A DNA stretch of 9,634 bases from CAYLSO01 sp964386525. GTDB taxonomy: Bacteria > Eisenbacteria > RBG-16-71-46 > DASYSL01. Positions within the stretch are counted from its first letter, which is position 1. Every line of letters starts with the position of its first letter. Under the pieces are notes generated by a model. The model saw only the letters and a program-made list of their open reading frames with translations. It was not told where the DNA came from and searched no databases. The stretch is from the NCBI GenBank assembly GCA_964386525.1, contig CAYLSO010000091.1, positions 1-9,634 of the forward strand. The letters are read 5' to 3'. Shown here one piece after another: positions 1-7,661 of the stretch. A program made the translations under genes and the position numbers.

Positions 1-2691
1 CAGCGCCAGCCCGGTGTCCTGCACGGTGTCCGAGAAGGTGATGCGGATGTCGTCCGGGTATCCCAGCCGCCGCTGGTTCTTCGACAGGAAGGCGTTGTTG
101 TAGAAGGTGAAGAGCCGGGCGTCCGAATCGCTGCCGGGAAGGAAGCGCGAGGCCGCCGTGTCCACCGCGGTGAACTCGCCGGTGGCAATGACCGGCAGCA
201 GGCCGGCGCCCACCGGTCCCACCCCCAGGCCGGCCAGGTCGGCGCCGGTCTTGAACAGCAGCGAATCGGGATCCAGCGTGGTGTCGGTCAGGGCGTAGCT
301 CACCGCCCGCACGCTGTCCGGGTCCGGGGCCGTGAAGGTGATCCGGTAGCCGTGCCCGTCCGGCACCTCGCCGGAGGCGACCACCTCCACCGCCACCTGG
401 CCGGTGCCGGTGCCGCTCTCCTGCACCGCCGTGTCCGCCTGCGCCCGCTCCCAGCCCTGCACCCGCGGGTTGGGCCGCACCTGCACGACGTTGGGGGGCA
501 GGTTGTAGCCCCGCCGTGGGGTGCGCGACACCGCGATGGCGTTCTCGGACGGGTAGAAGGCCAGCGAGTCGACACCCGGGTCGAAGCCGTAGTCGTAGGC
601 GGTGACGGCGTAGAAGTACTCCTGGCCGTTGGTCACCGTGGTGTCCACCCAGGTGTGCCGCAGGCCGCTGTCCTCGCCCAGCCAGTAGGCGACGCCGGCC
701 ACCGTCTTGCGCGAGAACCCCAGCTTGCCGTCGGCCAGGTCGAACTGCGCGATCGGCCGGCCGTTGCCCGGCATCGGCCCGCTGCCGGTGCCGGTGGAGA
801 TGACCTGCGCGTCGCGGAACTCGTAGTCGGTGGCCCGGTAGATGCGGTAACCCTCGAAGTCGTACTCGTAGGTCACCGGGTCGACGCCGCGCTCGGCGAC
901 GTCGTCCCACGCCAGCCGCACGTAGCCGTCCCCGGTCTCGGCCTTCAGGGTCGGCATCGGCGGCGGCACCGCGAACAGGTAGTTGGCGTTGTAGATCTGC
1001 TGCACGGTGCGCACGGTGCTGCGCAGCTCCTGCAGGTCGCCGCCGTAGGCCAGGGCCAAGCTGAAGCGCTCGCGCTTGCCCGCCTTGAGCCGGAACGGCC
1101 CCGAGGCGAAGAAGAAGCCGATGTTGTAGTTGGCGGCCAGGGCCGAGTCGAAGCGCGCCGGCTCGTTGGGGTTGGTGAAGTACTCGTACATGCGCAGCGG
1201 CCAGTGGTTCTCGTCCTCGAAGAACCAGATGTTGTCGATGACCGGGTCCGGGTTGCCGAGCCCGGCGCGGATGCGGTTCATCTTGAAGCTGGTGAGCCCG
1301 ATCTGGTCCGACTCGTCGAGGTCGGTCTTGTCCACGCTGGGCTCGCCGTAGGTGGGCGCCCCGTCGCCCTCGCCCCGGTCGCGGGTGCCCGCCTTGCCGT
1401 CCTCGCCCACGTCGTGCAGGTCAGCCACCCAGTCCATGTCCTCGTCGATGAGGAACCACCGCCCGGCCCGGTAGGCGGGCCGGTCCCCGAGCGGTCCGTA
1501 GTACCGCTCGAACTTGGCCAGGTCGTAGCGGCCGGCGGCGGCGGCGCGGATGGCGTCCTGCCCGACGATGGCGGAGGAGGAGTCCACGACGGTGGAATCG
1601 CGCAGCTCGTCGGTCATGCCGTCGGCGTCGTTGTCGACGCCGTCGAAGGCGTTGCCGGGGGTCTCCAGGTAGGCGTAACCGAGATATCCGGTCTTCGAGC
1701 AGTTGCTCGCCAGGTCCACCCCGTGGCTGAAGGAGTCCCACGTGTACACCAGGTTGAGGCCCAGCGACTTGTCGAAGTAGGCGTTGTCGTCGTCGGACTC
1801 GGGCAGCGGGTCGCAGCCCTGCGAGGAGCCGCCGACACCCGAGTCCATGTAGAGGCCGAACACGATGTTGTCGTCGTAGTCGGTGGTGCTCTCGTTGACG
1901 ATGTCGTAGTGCCAGAAGATCACGTTGGCGGCCTGCGGGTTGGCCCACTGGAAGCCGCGCACCTCGACGCGCAGCCCCAGGCCGTGGCGCCGCAGGCTGT
2001 CGTCCTTGCCGAAGTCGGGATTGGTGAGGAAGGCGTCGGTGCTGTCGGGATAGTAGAACCAGGCGTCGAAGTAGTCGTCGTCCATGACGCTGAAGCTCTC
2101 CAGATCCGCCGCTGCCGACTTGCCGAAGTAGCCGTTCCAGCTCCCCCGCCAGCCGGGATCGCTGGTGTCGCCCTGCTTGTCGGGCCAGAAGTCAGGCCAG
2201 GTGAGAGAGTCGCTGCTGACCGCCGGCGAGCGCCCCTTGTTGATCGCGGGATTGGCCTCGAAGTAACCCGGGCGCGGCTCGAAGCGCATGACGCGGTTGT
2301 ACCAGGGGGAGAGCCCCTGCCGCTCGCGGTACCCGGTCTCCCAGATGTAGGACTCGGTGCCGTTCTGCTGGCGGATCTTGGCGAGCACGAAGGGCGTGAT
2401 GCCGTCGGTGTAGTTCATACCGCTGCCCTTGGGCGCCTCCGCCGAGTGGAAGACGCTGAGGTCCACGTCCTGGGGGGCGGCCGGGAAGTCCCCCACCATG
2501 CCGTAGTTCCAGAACACGGTGCGCACGCGCGCCGCGTCGTGGAAGCCGGAGCGCTCGGCGTCGATGCGCCCGCGCTGGGCCACCGGCACCCACAGCGGAT
2601 TGAGGGGGGTCTGCGCCCGGGTCGCGGCCGGCCATCCCGGCAGGGCCGCGAGCGCCGCGGCGGCGAGAATGCTGGAGAGCAATCGCTTCAT
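1..2691 (-). CDS. Very large exported protein with FN3-like module, partial (3' end outside window)
   Basis: The frame is open from an ATG at 2691-2689 to position 1 with no stop, giving 897 residues and continuing beyond the window. A signal peptide is clear: MKRLL, a hydrophobic Ala/Leu stretch, and a likely cleavage after Ala26 (ATRA|QTP). The N-terminal ~470 residues are rich in Trp, Tyr and Asp, with distinctive blocks: WPDFWPDK (165-172), RGFQWANPQAAN (245-256), an FWHYDIVNES block (from ~259), the Asp-rich DGVDNDADG (~350-358, calcium-loop-like), and GEGDGAPTYGEP leading to DESDQIGLTSFK (440-469). An FN3-like segment follows (~575-690; GDGYVRLAWDD, YRIYRA), then a VRPNPR motif (~738-743) and a further beta-rich part. 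From memory this resembles long uncharacterised proteins encoded next to TonB-dependent receptors in FCB-group genomes; I know no assigned function. It lies 88 bp downstream of the receptor gene and is probably cotranscribed. A GAGGGG purine run sits only 3 nt before the ATG, a weak ribosome site. A role as surface partner of the receptor is inference. A C-terminal sorting domain may lie outside the window. Confidence -1.
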   Translation of the reverse strand, partial: MKRLLSSILAAAALAALPGWPAATRAQTPLNPLWVPVAQRGRIDAERSGFHDAARVRTVFWNYGMVGDFPAAPQDVDLSVFHSAEAPKGSGMNYTDGITPFVLAKIRQQNGTESYIWETGYRERQGLSPWYNRVMRFEPRPGYFEANPAINKGRSPAVSSDSLTWPDFWPDKQGDTSDPGWRGSWNGYFGKSAAADLESFSVMDDDYFDAWFYYPDSTDAFLTNPDFGKDDSLRRHGLGLRVEVRGFQWANPQAANVIFWHYDIVNESTTDYDDNIVFGLYMDSGVGGSSQGCDPLPESDDDNAYFDKSLGLNLVYTWDSFSHGVDLASNCSKTGYLGYAYLETPGNAFDGVDNDADGMTDELRDSTVVDSSSAIVGQDAIRAAAAGRYDLAKFERYYGPLGDRPAYRAGRWFLIDEDMDWVADLHDVGEDGKAGTRDRGEGDGAPTYGEPSVDKTDLDESDQIGLTSFKMNRIRAGLGNPDPVIDNIWFFEDENHWPLRMYEYFTNPNEPARFDSALAANYNIGFFFASGPFRLKAGKRERFSLALAYGGDLQELRSTVRTVQQIYNANYLFAVPPPMPTLKAETGDGYVRLAWDDVAERGVDPVTYEYDFEGYRIYRATDYEFRDAQVISTGTGSGPMPGNGRPIAQFDLADGKLGFSRKTVAGVAYWLGEDSGLRHTWVDTTVTNGQEYFYAVTAYDYGFDPGVDSLAFYPSENAIAVSRTPRRGYNLPPNVVQVRPNPRVQGWERAQADTAVQESGTGTGQVAVEVVASGEVPDGHGYRITFTAPDPDSVRAVSYALTDTTLDPDSLLFKTGADLAGLGVGPVGAGLLPVIATGEFTAVDTAASRFLPGSDSDARLFTFYNNAFLSKNQRRLGYPDDIRITFSDTVQDTGLAL

Positions 2692-2779
2692 GAGCCCCTC
2701 GTGCGGCCGCATCCGGCGCGGCCGCGGTCGAGCATCCTGGCACGCGGCGGGCCGCCGCGCCGCCGGCGGCCGCCTCCGG
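2692..2779 (-). other. Intercistronic region with GC-rich hairpins
   Basis: This is the 88-bp gap between the receptor stop and the next start. Two stem-loops can be drawn. At 2750-2771, 7-bp arms (GGCCGCC / GGCGGCC) enclose an 8-nt loop. At 2703-2725, two copies of the self-complementary GCGGCCGC enclose a 7-nt loop. Neither is followed by a U-run on the transcribed strand, so a classical intrinsic terminator is not supported. mRNA stabilisation, processing or partial attenuation are possible. GCGGCCGC also occurs inside coding sequence in this GC-rich DNA (for example near 3136 and 3203), so the word itself is not special. Confidence -1.
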
Positions 2780-5515
2780 CTAACGCGGTCCGCTGAGCGT
2801 GAATCCCAGTTCGACCCGCCGCGGCCCGTAGAAGCGCGTCGGGTTGTCGAGCGTGCCGGCTTCCGCCTGCGGGTTGCGCGAGTAGTACGGGCTGCCGGTG
2901 TCGGAGAAGACGAAGCCATTGAAGAACTCGGTGTCGAAGACGTTGAAGACGCGCCCGAAGAGGCTGATGCCGAGGCCCGCGGTCCGCAGCGCCTTCTCGC
3001 CGCGCAGGTCGAGCAGCACGCCCAAGGGCTTCCGCCCGGAGTTCTCCTCCAGGCCCCCGGCGAAGCCGGTCGTGATGGTCGGCGTGTAGGGCTGGCCGCT
3101 CGCCACGCGCAGGACGGCGCTGGCCGAGAAGTCCTGCGGCCGCGCCAGGGCCGCCGTCAGGTTGAGCGTGTGGCGCTGGTCCCAGTCGAGCGGGATCTGC
3201 CGCGGCCGCGGGTCCTGCCCCGCCTCGGCGCGCGTCGCCGTCTCGCGCGGGTCGCTGGCGTTGCCCTGGGCGAGCTGCCAGGTGTAGTCCACCGTGCCGC
3301 TCAGCAGTCCGCGCGCCCGCAGGTCGAAGGCGACGGTGAAGCCAAGGACGTTGCCGAAGTCGACGTTGGTCAAGCGCGGGTACTCGGCGTCGTTGTAGGT
3401 CGAGATGAACTCGGTGCCGAGCAGGTCGCGGATGTCCTTGTAGAAGATGTCCACCGAGAGGCCGAGGTCCGCGGCGAGGGCGTGCTTGTAGCCGCCCTGG
3501 TACTGGATGGTCCGCTCCGGCTTGACGTCGGGGTTGCCCATGACGCCGTAGGTGACGCCGCCGGAGGCGAGGTCCTCGAGGATGGTGTAGTCGGCGTTGT
3601 CGAAGATCTGCCCCAGCCCCGGCATCTGGGAAAAGTGCCCGTAGGCGAAATAGACCGAGGCCCGCGGGCTGATCGGGTACGACACCCCGAGGCGCGGCGC
3701 CAGCAGGGCCTTGGCGGTGGTCGGCTGCGGCGGCGGCGCCGGCGCGTCCGCGATGGAATTGGCCGGGTTGGCCAGGTCCCCGGGCAGCGCCGAGCGGGCG
3801 TCGAAGTAGTCGAGCCGCAGGCCGGCGCGGAAGGTGAGGTCGTTCCACTCCACCTGCTCCTGCGCGAAGGCGGCGCCCAGCACCGGATAGTAGTGCCGCA
3901 GCCCCGGGTAGTTGGGCGGCTCGTCCACGTGCCGCACGAGCACCTGCTTGCCCCCCACCGTGGTGTAGACCAGGTAGCCCTCGGAGCCGAACTCGAGGCG
4001 CGGCAGCTGGAACTCGAGGCCGGCCTTCACCTGGTTCTCGTTGCTCAGCTGGCTGACGAAGGCGCCCTTGAACATCAGCGAGTTGGTGTTCTGCTTGAAG
4101 TTGGTGAACTGCGCCCCCTGGACGACGGCGCCGTCGGCGTAGTTGGGCGTGCCGGTGGGCGCGCCGGCCGCATCGTAGCGCGGGTCGTAGACGCTGTCGT
4201 AGAGGCGGTCGGTGTAGTCGAAGTAGTTCTGGCGCACGGAGAAGTTGTAGTAGCTCCGCTGGCTGAGCGTGTGCGCCCAGTCGAGGCCGTGGACGATCGA
4301 GAAGGTTTGGTTCTTGGAGACCCCGTCGGGATTGAGGCGGAAGTTCCAATCGGTGCCGCGGCCGTTCACCACGTTGATCAGCGCCTGGTAGCCGACTTCG
4401 ATGTTCTTGCCGGTCAGGTCCTCGAGGTAGCGGCTCGTCACCTTGCCGATGCCCGACCACTCGCGGCTGTAGCCGAGGGTCACGGTCGCGCTGTCCCCGG
4501 TGGCATAGAAGGTGCTGTTCTGGAAATCGGAGCGGTCGGTGGGCTCGAAGGCGCGCACGCCGTAGGCCCAGTCGTTGAAGAAGTAGGCGCGCTGGTTGAG
4601 CAAGAAGGTGGTCTTCGGCAGCCCGGTGGGGCCCGACAGGCCGAGCTGGTAGTTCTGGATCGCCGTCGGCCGCAGCGTGTAGCCGTTCACTTCGACCATC
4701 CCGGAATCGGGCTCCCCCCACCAGGGATCGCTGGACTCGCGCAGCCCGTTGCCCGGCCACACGAAGCCGCCGGTGAACAGCTCGGCGTTCCACTCGAACT
4801 TGTCCCCGCCGCGCCGGAGCACGGCGTTGACCACGCCGCTCATCGCCTGGCCGTACTCGGCGTCGAAGGTGCCGCTGATCACCTGCACCTCCTCGAGCAG
4901 CGAGCGGTCGATGCGCAGGCTGGATTTGTTGTCGTAGCTGTTGTTCACCGACACGCCGTCCACCTGGTACTGCACCTCGCCCAGGCGGCCGCCGCGGAAG
5001 TGGCCGTCCACCACGCCGGCCTGCAGGTTGACGACGTCCTGCAGCTCCTGCACCGGCAGCTGGGCGATGAGGTCGCGGCTCACGGTGGCGACGTTGCTGG
5101 TCTGCCGCACGTCGACGACCGGCGCCTGGCCGCTGACCACCATCTCGTCCAGCGCCACCACCGACTCCTCCAGCGCGCGTTCGACGCGGGTGGTCTTGTC
5201 GGCGGAGACGGTGACGTCGGTGACGGTCACGGCCCGGTAGCCGAGCAGGTTGATCTTCACCTCGTACTTACCGGCCGGCACGTTGAGGATGTTGTAGCGG
5301 CCCTCCTCGTCGGTCATCGCCCCCAGGCGGACGGTGGGCACCGTGACGGTGACCCCCATCAGCGGCTGCTGCTTCTGGTCCACGATGCGGCCGGAGATCT
5401 TGCCGCTGATGCCGGCGGAGGCGGCGCTCACGAGGGCCAGCGTCGCGGCGAGGAGGAGGAGAACGGCGACGAGAGTCGCGGTGAGGGAGGTCCGCCCGAG
5501 TTCCCGGCGATCCAT
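2780..5515 (-). CDS. TonB-dependent outer-membrane receptor with N-terminal carboxypeptidase-regulatory-like domain
   Basis: The 911-residue protein is complete (ATG 5515-5513, TAG 2782-2780). Visible in order: a signal peptide (hydrophobic ~11-30, cleavage near Ala34-Gly35); a carboxypeptidase-regulatory-like beta-sandwich (~37-115: GRIVDQKQQPLMGVTVTV, TDEEGRYNILNVPAGKYEV); a TonB-box-like EMVVSG (~124-129); a plug domain (~140-235: VQYQVDGVSVNN, EEVQVISGTFDAEYGQAMSG); then a beta-barrel rich in aromatic residues to the C-terminus. The N-terminal regulatory domain is typical of SusC-like and related FCB receptors. Family knowledge: such proteins import large or scarce ligands across the outer membrane using TonB energy. 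The ligand cannot be read from the sequence. Context (LacI regulator, CBM9-like protein) suggests a carbohydrate. No SusD lipoprotein is adjacent. The last residues, VELGFTLSGPR, lack the usual terminal aromatic. The start follows a weak GGGGG run 9 nt upstream; no other Met precedes the signal peptide sensibly. Confidence -1.
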   Translation of the reverse strand: MDRRELGRTSLTATLVAVLLLLAATLALVSAASAGISGKISGRIVDQKQQPLMGVTVTVPTVRLGAMTDEEGRYNILNVPAGKYEVKINLLGYRAVTVTDVTVSADKTTRVERALEESVVALDEMVVSGQAPVVDVRQTSNVATVSRDLIAQLPVQELQDVVNLQAGVVDGHFRGGRLGEVQYQVDGVSVNNSYDNKSSLRIDRSLLEEVQVISGTFDAEYGQAMSGVVNAVLRRGGDKFEWNAELFTGGFVWPGNGLRESSDPWWGEPDSGMVEVNGYTLRPTAIQNYQLGLSGPTGLPKTTFLLNQRAYFFNDWAYGVRAFEPTDRSDFQNSTFYATGDSATVTLGYSREWSGIGKVTSRYLEDLTGKNIEVGYQALINVVNGRGTDWNFRLNPDGVSKNQTFSIVHGLDWAHTLSQRSYYNFSVRQNYFDYTDRLYDSVYDPRYDAAGAPTGTPNYADGAVVQGAQFTNFKQNTNSLMFKGAFVSQLSNENQVKAGLEFQLPRLEFGSEGYLVYTTVGGKQVLVRHVDEPPNYPGLRHYYPVLGAAFAQEQVEWNDLTFRAGLRLDYFDARSALPGDLANPANSIADAPAPPPQPTTAKALLAPRLGVSYPISPRASVYFAYGHFSQMPGLGQIFDNADYTILEDLASGGVTYGVMGNPDVKPERTIQYQGGYKHALAADLGLSVDIFYKDIRDLLGTEFISTYNDAEYPRLTNVDFGNVLGFTVAFDLRARGLLSGTVDYTWQLAQGNASDPRETATRAEAGQDPRPRQIPLDWDQRHTLNLTAALARPQDFSASAVLRVASGQPYTPTITTGFAGGLEENSGRKPLGVLLDLRGEKALRTAGLGISLFGRVFNVFDTEFFNGFVFSDTGSPYYSRNPQAEAGTLDNPTRFYGPRRVELGFTLSGPR

Positions 5516-5608
5516 GACAGTTTACCCCCGACGGTCCGTGCTGCGAGGGACCCCGCGCGGGACGGGCCTCGAGGGCCCGCCCCGCAGGGTCAAACGGCGG
5601 AACTCAGG
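5516..5608 (-). other. 93-bp intercistronic region with a 12-bp hairpin
   Basis: At 5557-5585, 12-nt arms flank a 5-nt loop. On the plus strand one pair is an A-C mismatch (5562/5580). On the transcribed minus strand the same pair is a G-U wobble, so the RNA hairpin is fully paired over 12 bp. No U-tract follows; the next transcribed bases are GCGGGGTCCCTCGCAG. It starts 23 nt after the upstream stop and ends 41 nt before the receptor ATG. A termination role is therefore doubtful. A block to 3' exonuclease decay, an attenuator or an mRNA processing site would each fit and would set different levels of the two proteins. I see no promoter in the gap. Confidence -1.
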
Positions 5609-7513
5609 TCAATCGAGCAGCAGCATCTTCCCCGACAGCTCGCCGGCCAACGCGCCGGTCTGGGGATCCGTGAAGCGCAGGCGATAGAAGTGCAGTCCGC
5701 TCGCCGCCGGACGCTCGAGCATCGCCTGCTGCGGGCCCGCCGCCTGCAGGCCGAGCGAGCGCTTGGCCACCAGCCGCCCGCGCACGTCGTAGACTTCGAG
5801 CGCTACCAGGCTCGCCTGCGGCATGGCGTAGCGGATGGTCGTCCCCTGGCGGAACGGGTTGGGATAGTTGCCGTACAGCGCGAAGCGCGACGCCGACGGG
5901 CCACCGGCCAGCGGCACGTCCACCACCGATAGGTTCGGGTCCAGGTACGCCCACGCCGGGCAACAGCGGAACTTGTCCTCGCGGAACCACCAGGTCTTGG
6001 TGCCGTAACTGTCGATGATGGTCGAGAACGAGTCGCCGTCGAGCAGGTCGATGCCGAGGAAGACGGCGCCGTCGCCGCGGCCGGCCGGGTAGCCCAGCTT
6101 GCGCAGGTTGACGGCCAATTCCGCCGTCCAGCCCGCGTCGGCACCCGAGCCGAGCGTGTCGACGCTCGTCCCCGGCTTGAGCTGCAGGCCGGTGCGCGCC
6201 CCGAACAGCGTGTCGCGCAGGAACGGCAGGTAGTCGCGCGGCACCAGCTCCCCGCTGGCCCCGACCTGGAACGACAGGCCGCGGCGGGCCAGGTTGGAGT
6301 CGGGCTCGCGCGCCCCGCGATCCACGATGCTCAGGAGGAAGCCGTCCCAGCGGGTCTCCAGCGCGTGGTACTGCACGTTGCGGTCGCGCACGTCGAAGCC
6401 GAAGTAGAGCGTGTCCTCGCGGAAGAAGTAATAGACGTCCGCGTCACCCGGGTTGACGACGTCGGCCAGCCCGCCGTTGACCTCCGGCTGGTACTGGCCG
6501 GAGCGGTACTTGCCGGGGTTGCCGTAGCTGTCGCGCAGGGCGGTGTCGCCGAACTTGATGTGGATCTTCGGGGCCAGCGCGTAGACCGGGTCGTCCAGCT
6601 TGCCATCGATCACCGGCGCGGCGAGCCCGCCGGCATTGGGGATGCGCAGCTCCGGCTCGATGAGCGGCGCCGGCCCGGAGGCGGTGGTGACGTCGGGGCG
6701 GGCGTGGATCCGCACTTCGTCGAACCAGGTGTCGAGGCCCCACGGGTCCTGCCACCAGGTGCGGCTGGCGCTGAACTTGAGGAAGTCGAGCGGACAGTAG
6801 TAGTCGCAGTCGTAGATGCCGACGTTCCACTCGACGATGTCGCCCGCGGGCAGCGTCACGTCGTAGCCCATCATCGCGAGGTCCATGCGCATCTCGGTCA
6901 CCCAGCCGGCATCGACGGCGGAGTCGTCGTTGCTCACGCCGTTCACGACGGTGGCGGCGTCCCAGGCGGCGATCATCTCGGGCGTGCGCGGGAACGTGCC
7001 GCCCCAGCGACCGAAGAAGCCGGGCGACGCGCCCGGATCCTCGATTCCCAGGGTGTCTCCCGGGTCCCACCACACGTAGAAGTACTCGGACTTGGGCGCC
7101 GGTCGCGACGCGTTGGCGTGGTCCATGATCCCCATGATGTAGCCGTCGAAGCGCTCCCACGAGCCCACGCCGCCGTCGCCGCCGACCGACTGGTCGGCAT
7201 TGACGAAGGCGATGTAGAGCTGGTTGCCCTTGACGAGGAACTTCATGGTCACGTTGACCGGGTCGAAGGGCGTGCCCAGGATGGCGCTGATGATCTTCTG
7301 GCCGCTCCCGGGGATGCCGTTGTCCACCCCCCAGTTCACGGTCTTCGACTCCGCTGCCGCCCAGGCAGGCTCGTCGAGCACCCCGTCGAGGGTCATGTTG
7401 TCGGTGGTCGCGCGCGCCCAGATGGCGTCCGCTCGCGGCCCCTGCGCGTGGGCCGGCAGCGCGCAGACCAGGGCCGCGCAGATCAGCAGCGCCGCGGTGA
7501 GTCCTGATCTCAT
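5609..7513 (-). CDS. Exported protein with two tandem CBM9/DOMON-like modules and C-terminal type A (Por) sorting domain
   Basis: The 634-residue protein is complete (ATG 7513, TGA 5611-5609). The signal peptide is clear: MRSGLTAALLICAALVCALP, cleaved after AHA (~23). Two homologous modules follow, ~35-275 and ~295-535. Each begins with the sugar-binding-family-9 hallmark (LDGVLDEPAW at 42, IDGKLDDPVY at 302). Each has a DAGW..E motif with a following Gly-Tyr (201 and 459) and a TWW motif (252 and 507), a repeat period of about 255-260 residues. Residues ~543-634 are a FlgD-Ig-like/Por secretion tail: ALYGNYPNPFRQGTTIRY, EVYDVRGRLV, SGLHFYRLR, ending GKMLLLD. Family knowledge: such tails direct type IX secretion and surface attachment or release; CBM9-like modules often bind glycans. 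No catalytic motif is visible, so a binding or display role is inferred. The second module carries a vicinal CC pair (517-518). It lies between the LacI-type regulator and the receptor on the same strand. Confidence -1.
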   Translation of the reverse strand: MRSGLTAALLICAALVCALPAHAQGPRADAIWARATTDNMTLDGVLDEPAWAAAESKTVNWGVDNGIPGSGQKIISAILGTPFDPVNVTMKFLVKGNQLYIAFVNADQSVGGDGGVGSWERFDGYIMGIMDHANASRPAPKSEYFYVWWDPGDTLGIEDPGASPGFFGRWGGTFPRTPEMIAAWDAATVVNGVSNDDSAVDAGWVTEMRMDLAMMGYDVTLPAGDIVEWNVGIYDCDYYCPLDFLKFSASRTWWQDPWGLDTWFDEVRIHARPDVTTASGPAPLIEPELRIPNAGGLAAPVIDGKLDDPVYALAPKIHIKFGDTALRDSYGNPGKYRSGQYQPEVNGGLADVVNPGDADVYYFFREDTLYFGFDVRDRNVQYHALETRWDGFLLSIVDRGAREPDSNLARRGLSFQVGASGELVPRDYLPFLRDTLFGARTGLQLKPGTSVDTLGSGADAGWTAELAVNLRKLGYPAGRGDGAVFLGIDLLDGDSFSTIIDSYGTKTWWFREDKFRCCPAWAYLDPNLSVVDVPLAGGPSASRFALYGNYPNPFRQGTTIRYAMPQASLVALEVYDVRGRLVAKRSLGLQAAGPQQAMLERPAASGLHFYRLRFTDPQTGALAGELSGKMLLLD

Positions 7514-7661
7514 GGGTGAATCCTCCTGCGGTCCGAATGTGTCGTGGTCCAGACGGCGGCTCTCGCGGGGGACCCGCTGGGTAGCCGGTGGCGTGGTATC
7601 GGGTGCCTACGCGCTGTGGTGTGCCGGCTCTCCTTTCCGGTTTGAAACGGCCGGGCCGGGC
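7514..7661 (-). other. 148-bp gap between the regulator and the CBM9-like gene
   Basis: Apart from the Shine-Dalgarno, there is a small inverted repeat GTTTGAAAC (7640-7648) and a weak 5-bp stem GCGGG/CCCGC with a 3-nt loop (7565-7577). Next to the first, the minus-strand sequence CGTTTCAA resembles one half of the operator at 8885-8898, but it is a base short and lacks the second half. No convincing -35/-10 pair was found, so it is open whether the downstream genes have their own promoter or depend on read-through. Confidence -1.
7521..7527 (-). promoter_or_regulatory. Strong Shine-Dalgarno of the CBM9-like gene
   Basis: On the minus strand the sequence is AGGAGGA, 7 nt before the ATG at 7513. 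It is the best ribosome site in the window and fixes the start of the CBM9-like protein. The receptor, giant protein and regulator have only weak sites. This suggests that the CBM9-like protein is translated most efficiently of the set. Confidence -1.

Noticed and set aside
2703..2725. GCGGCCGC repeat family as a protein-binding or mobile element
   Set aside because: The same 8-mer also occurs inside coding sequence here and is expected to be frequent in GC-rich DNA. No flanking duplications or larger unit were seen.
352..2796. An 814-codon open frame on the plus strand opposite the giant exported protein
   Set aside because: Same reasoning: low-complexity Val/Gly/Arg/His translation with no domain, mirroring a minus-strand gene that has a signal peptide and FN3-like motifs.
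2519..5932. A 1137-codon open frame on the plus strand opposite the receptor gene
   Set aside because: It is antisense to a clearly coding receptor, its translation is Val/Ala/Arg/Gly/His-biased without motifs, and stop-free antisense frames are expected in GC-rich genes. It also spans the end of one gene, a gap and the start of another.
6365..7507. A 380-codon plus-strand frame opposite the CBM9-like gene
   Set aside because: It is a composition-driven shadow of a gene with a strong ribosome site, signal peptide and sorting tail.
7565..7577. Attenuator-type hairpin before the CBM9-like gene
   Set aside because: The stem is only 5 bp with a 3-nt loop and no U-tract. Such stems occur by chance in this composition.
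7640..7653. Second operator upstream of the CBM9-like gene
   Set aside because: Only one half-site-like CGTTTCA is present, one base short, and the opposite half does not fit the TGWNANCGNTNWCA pattern.
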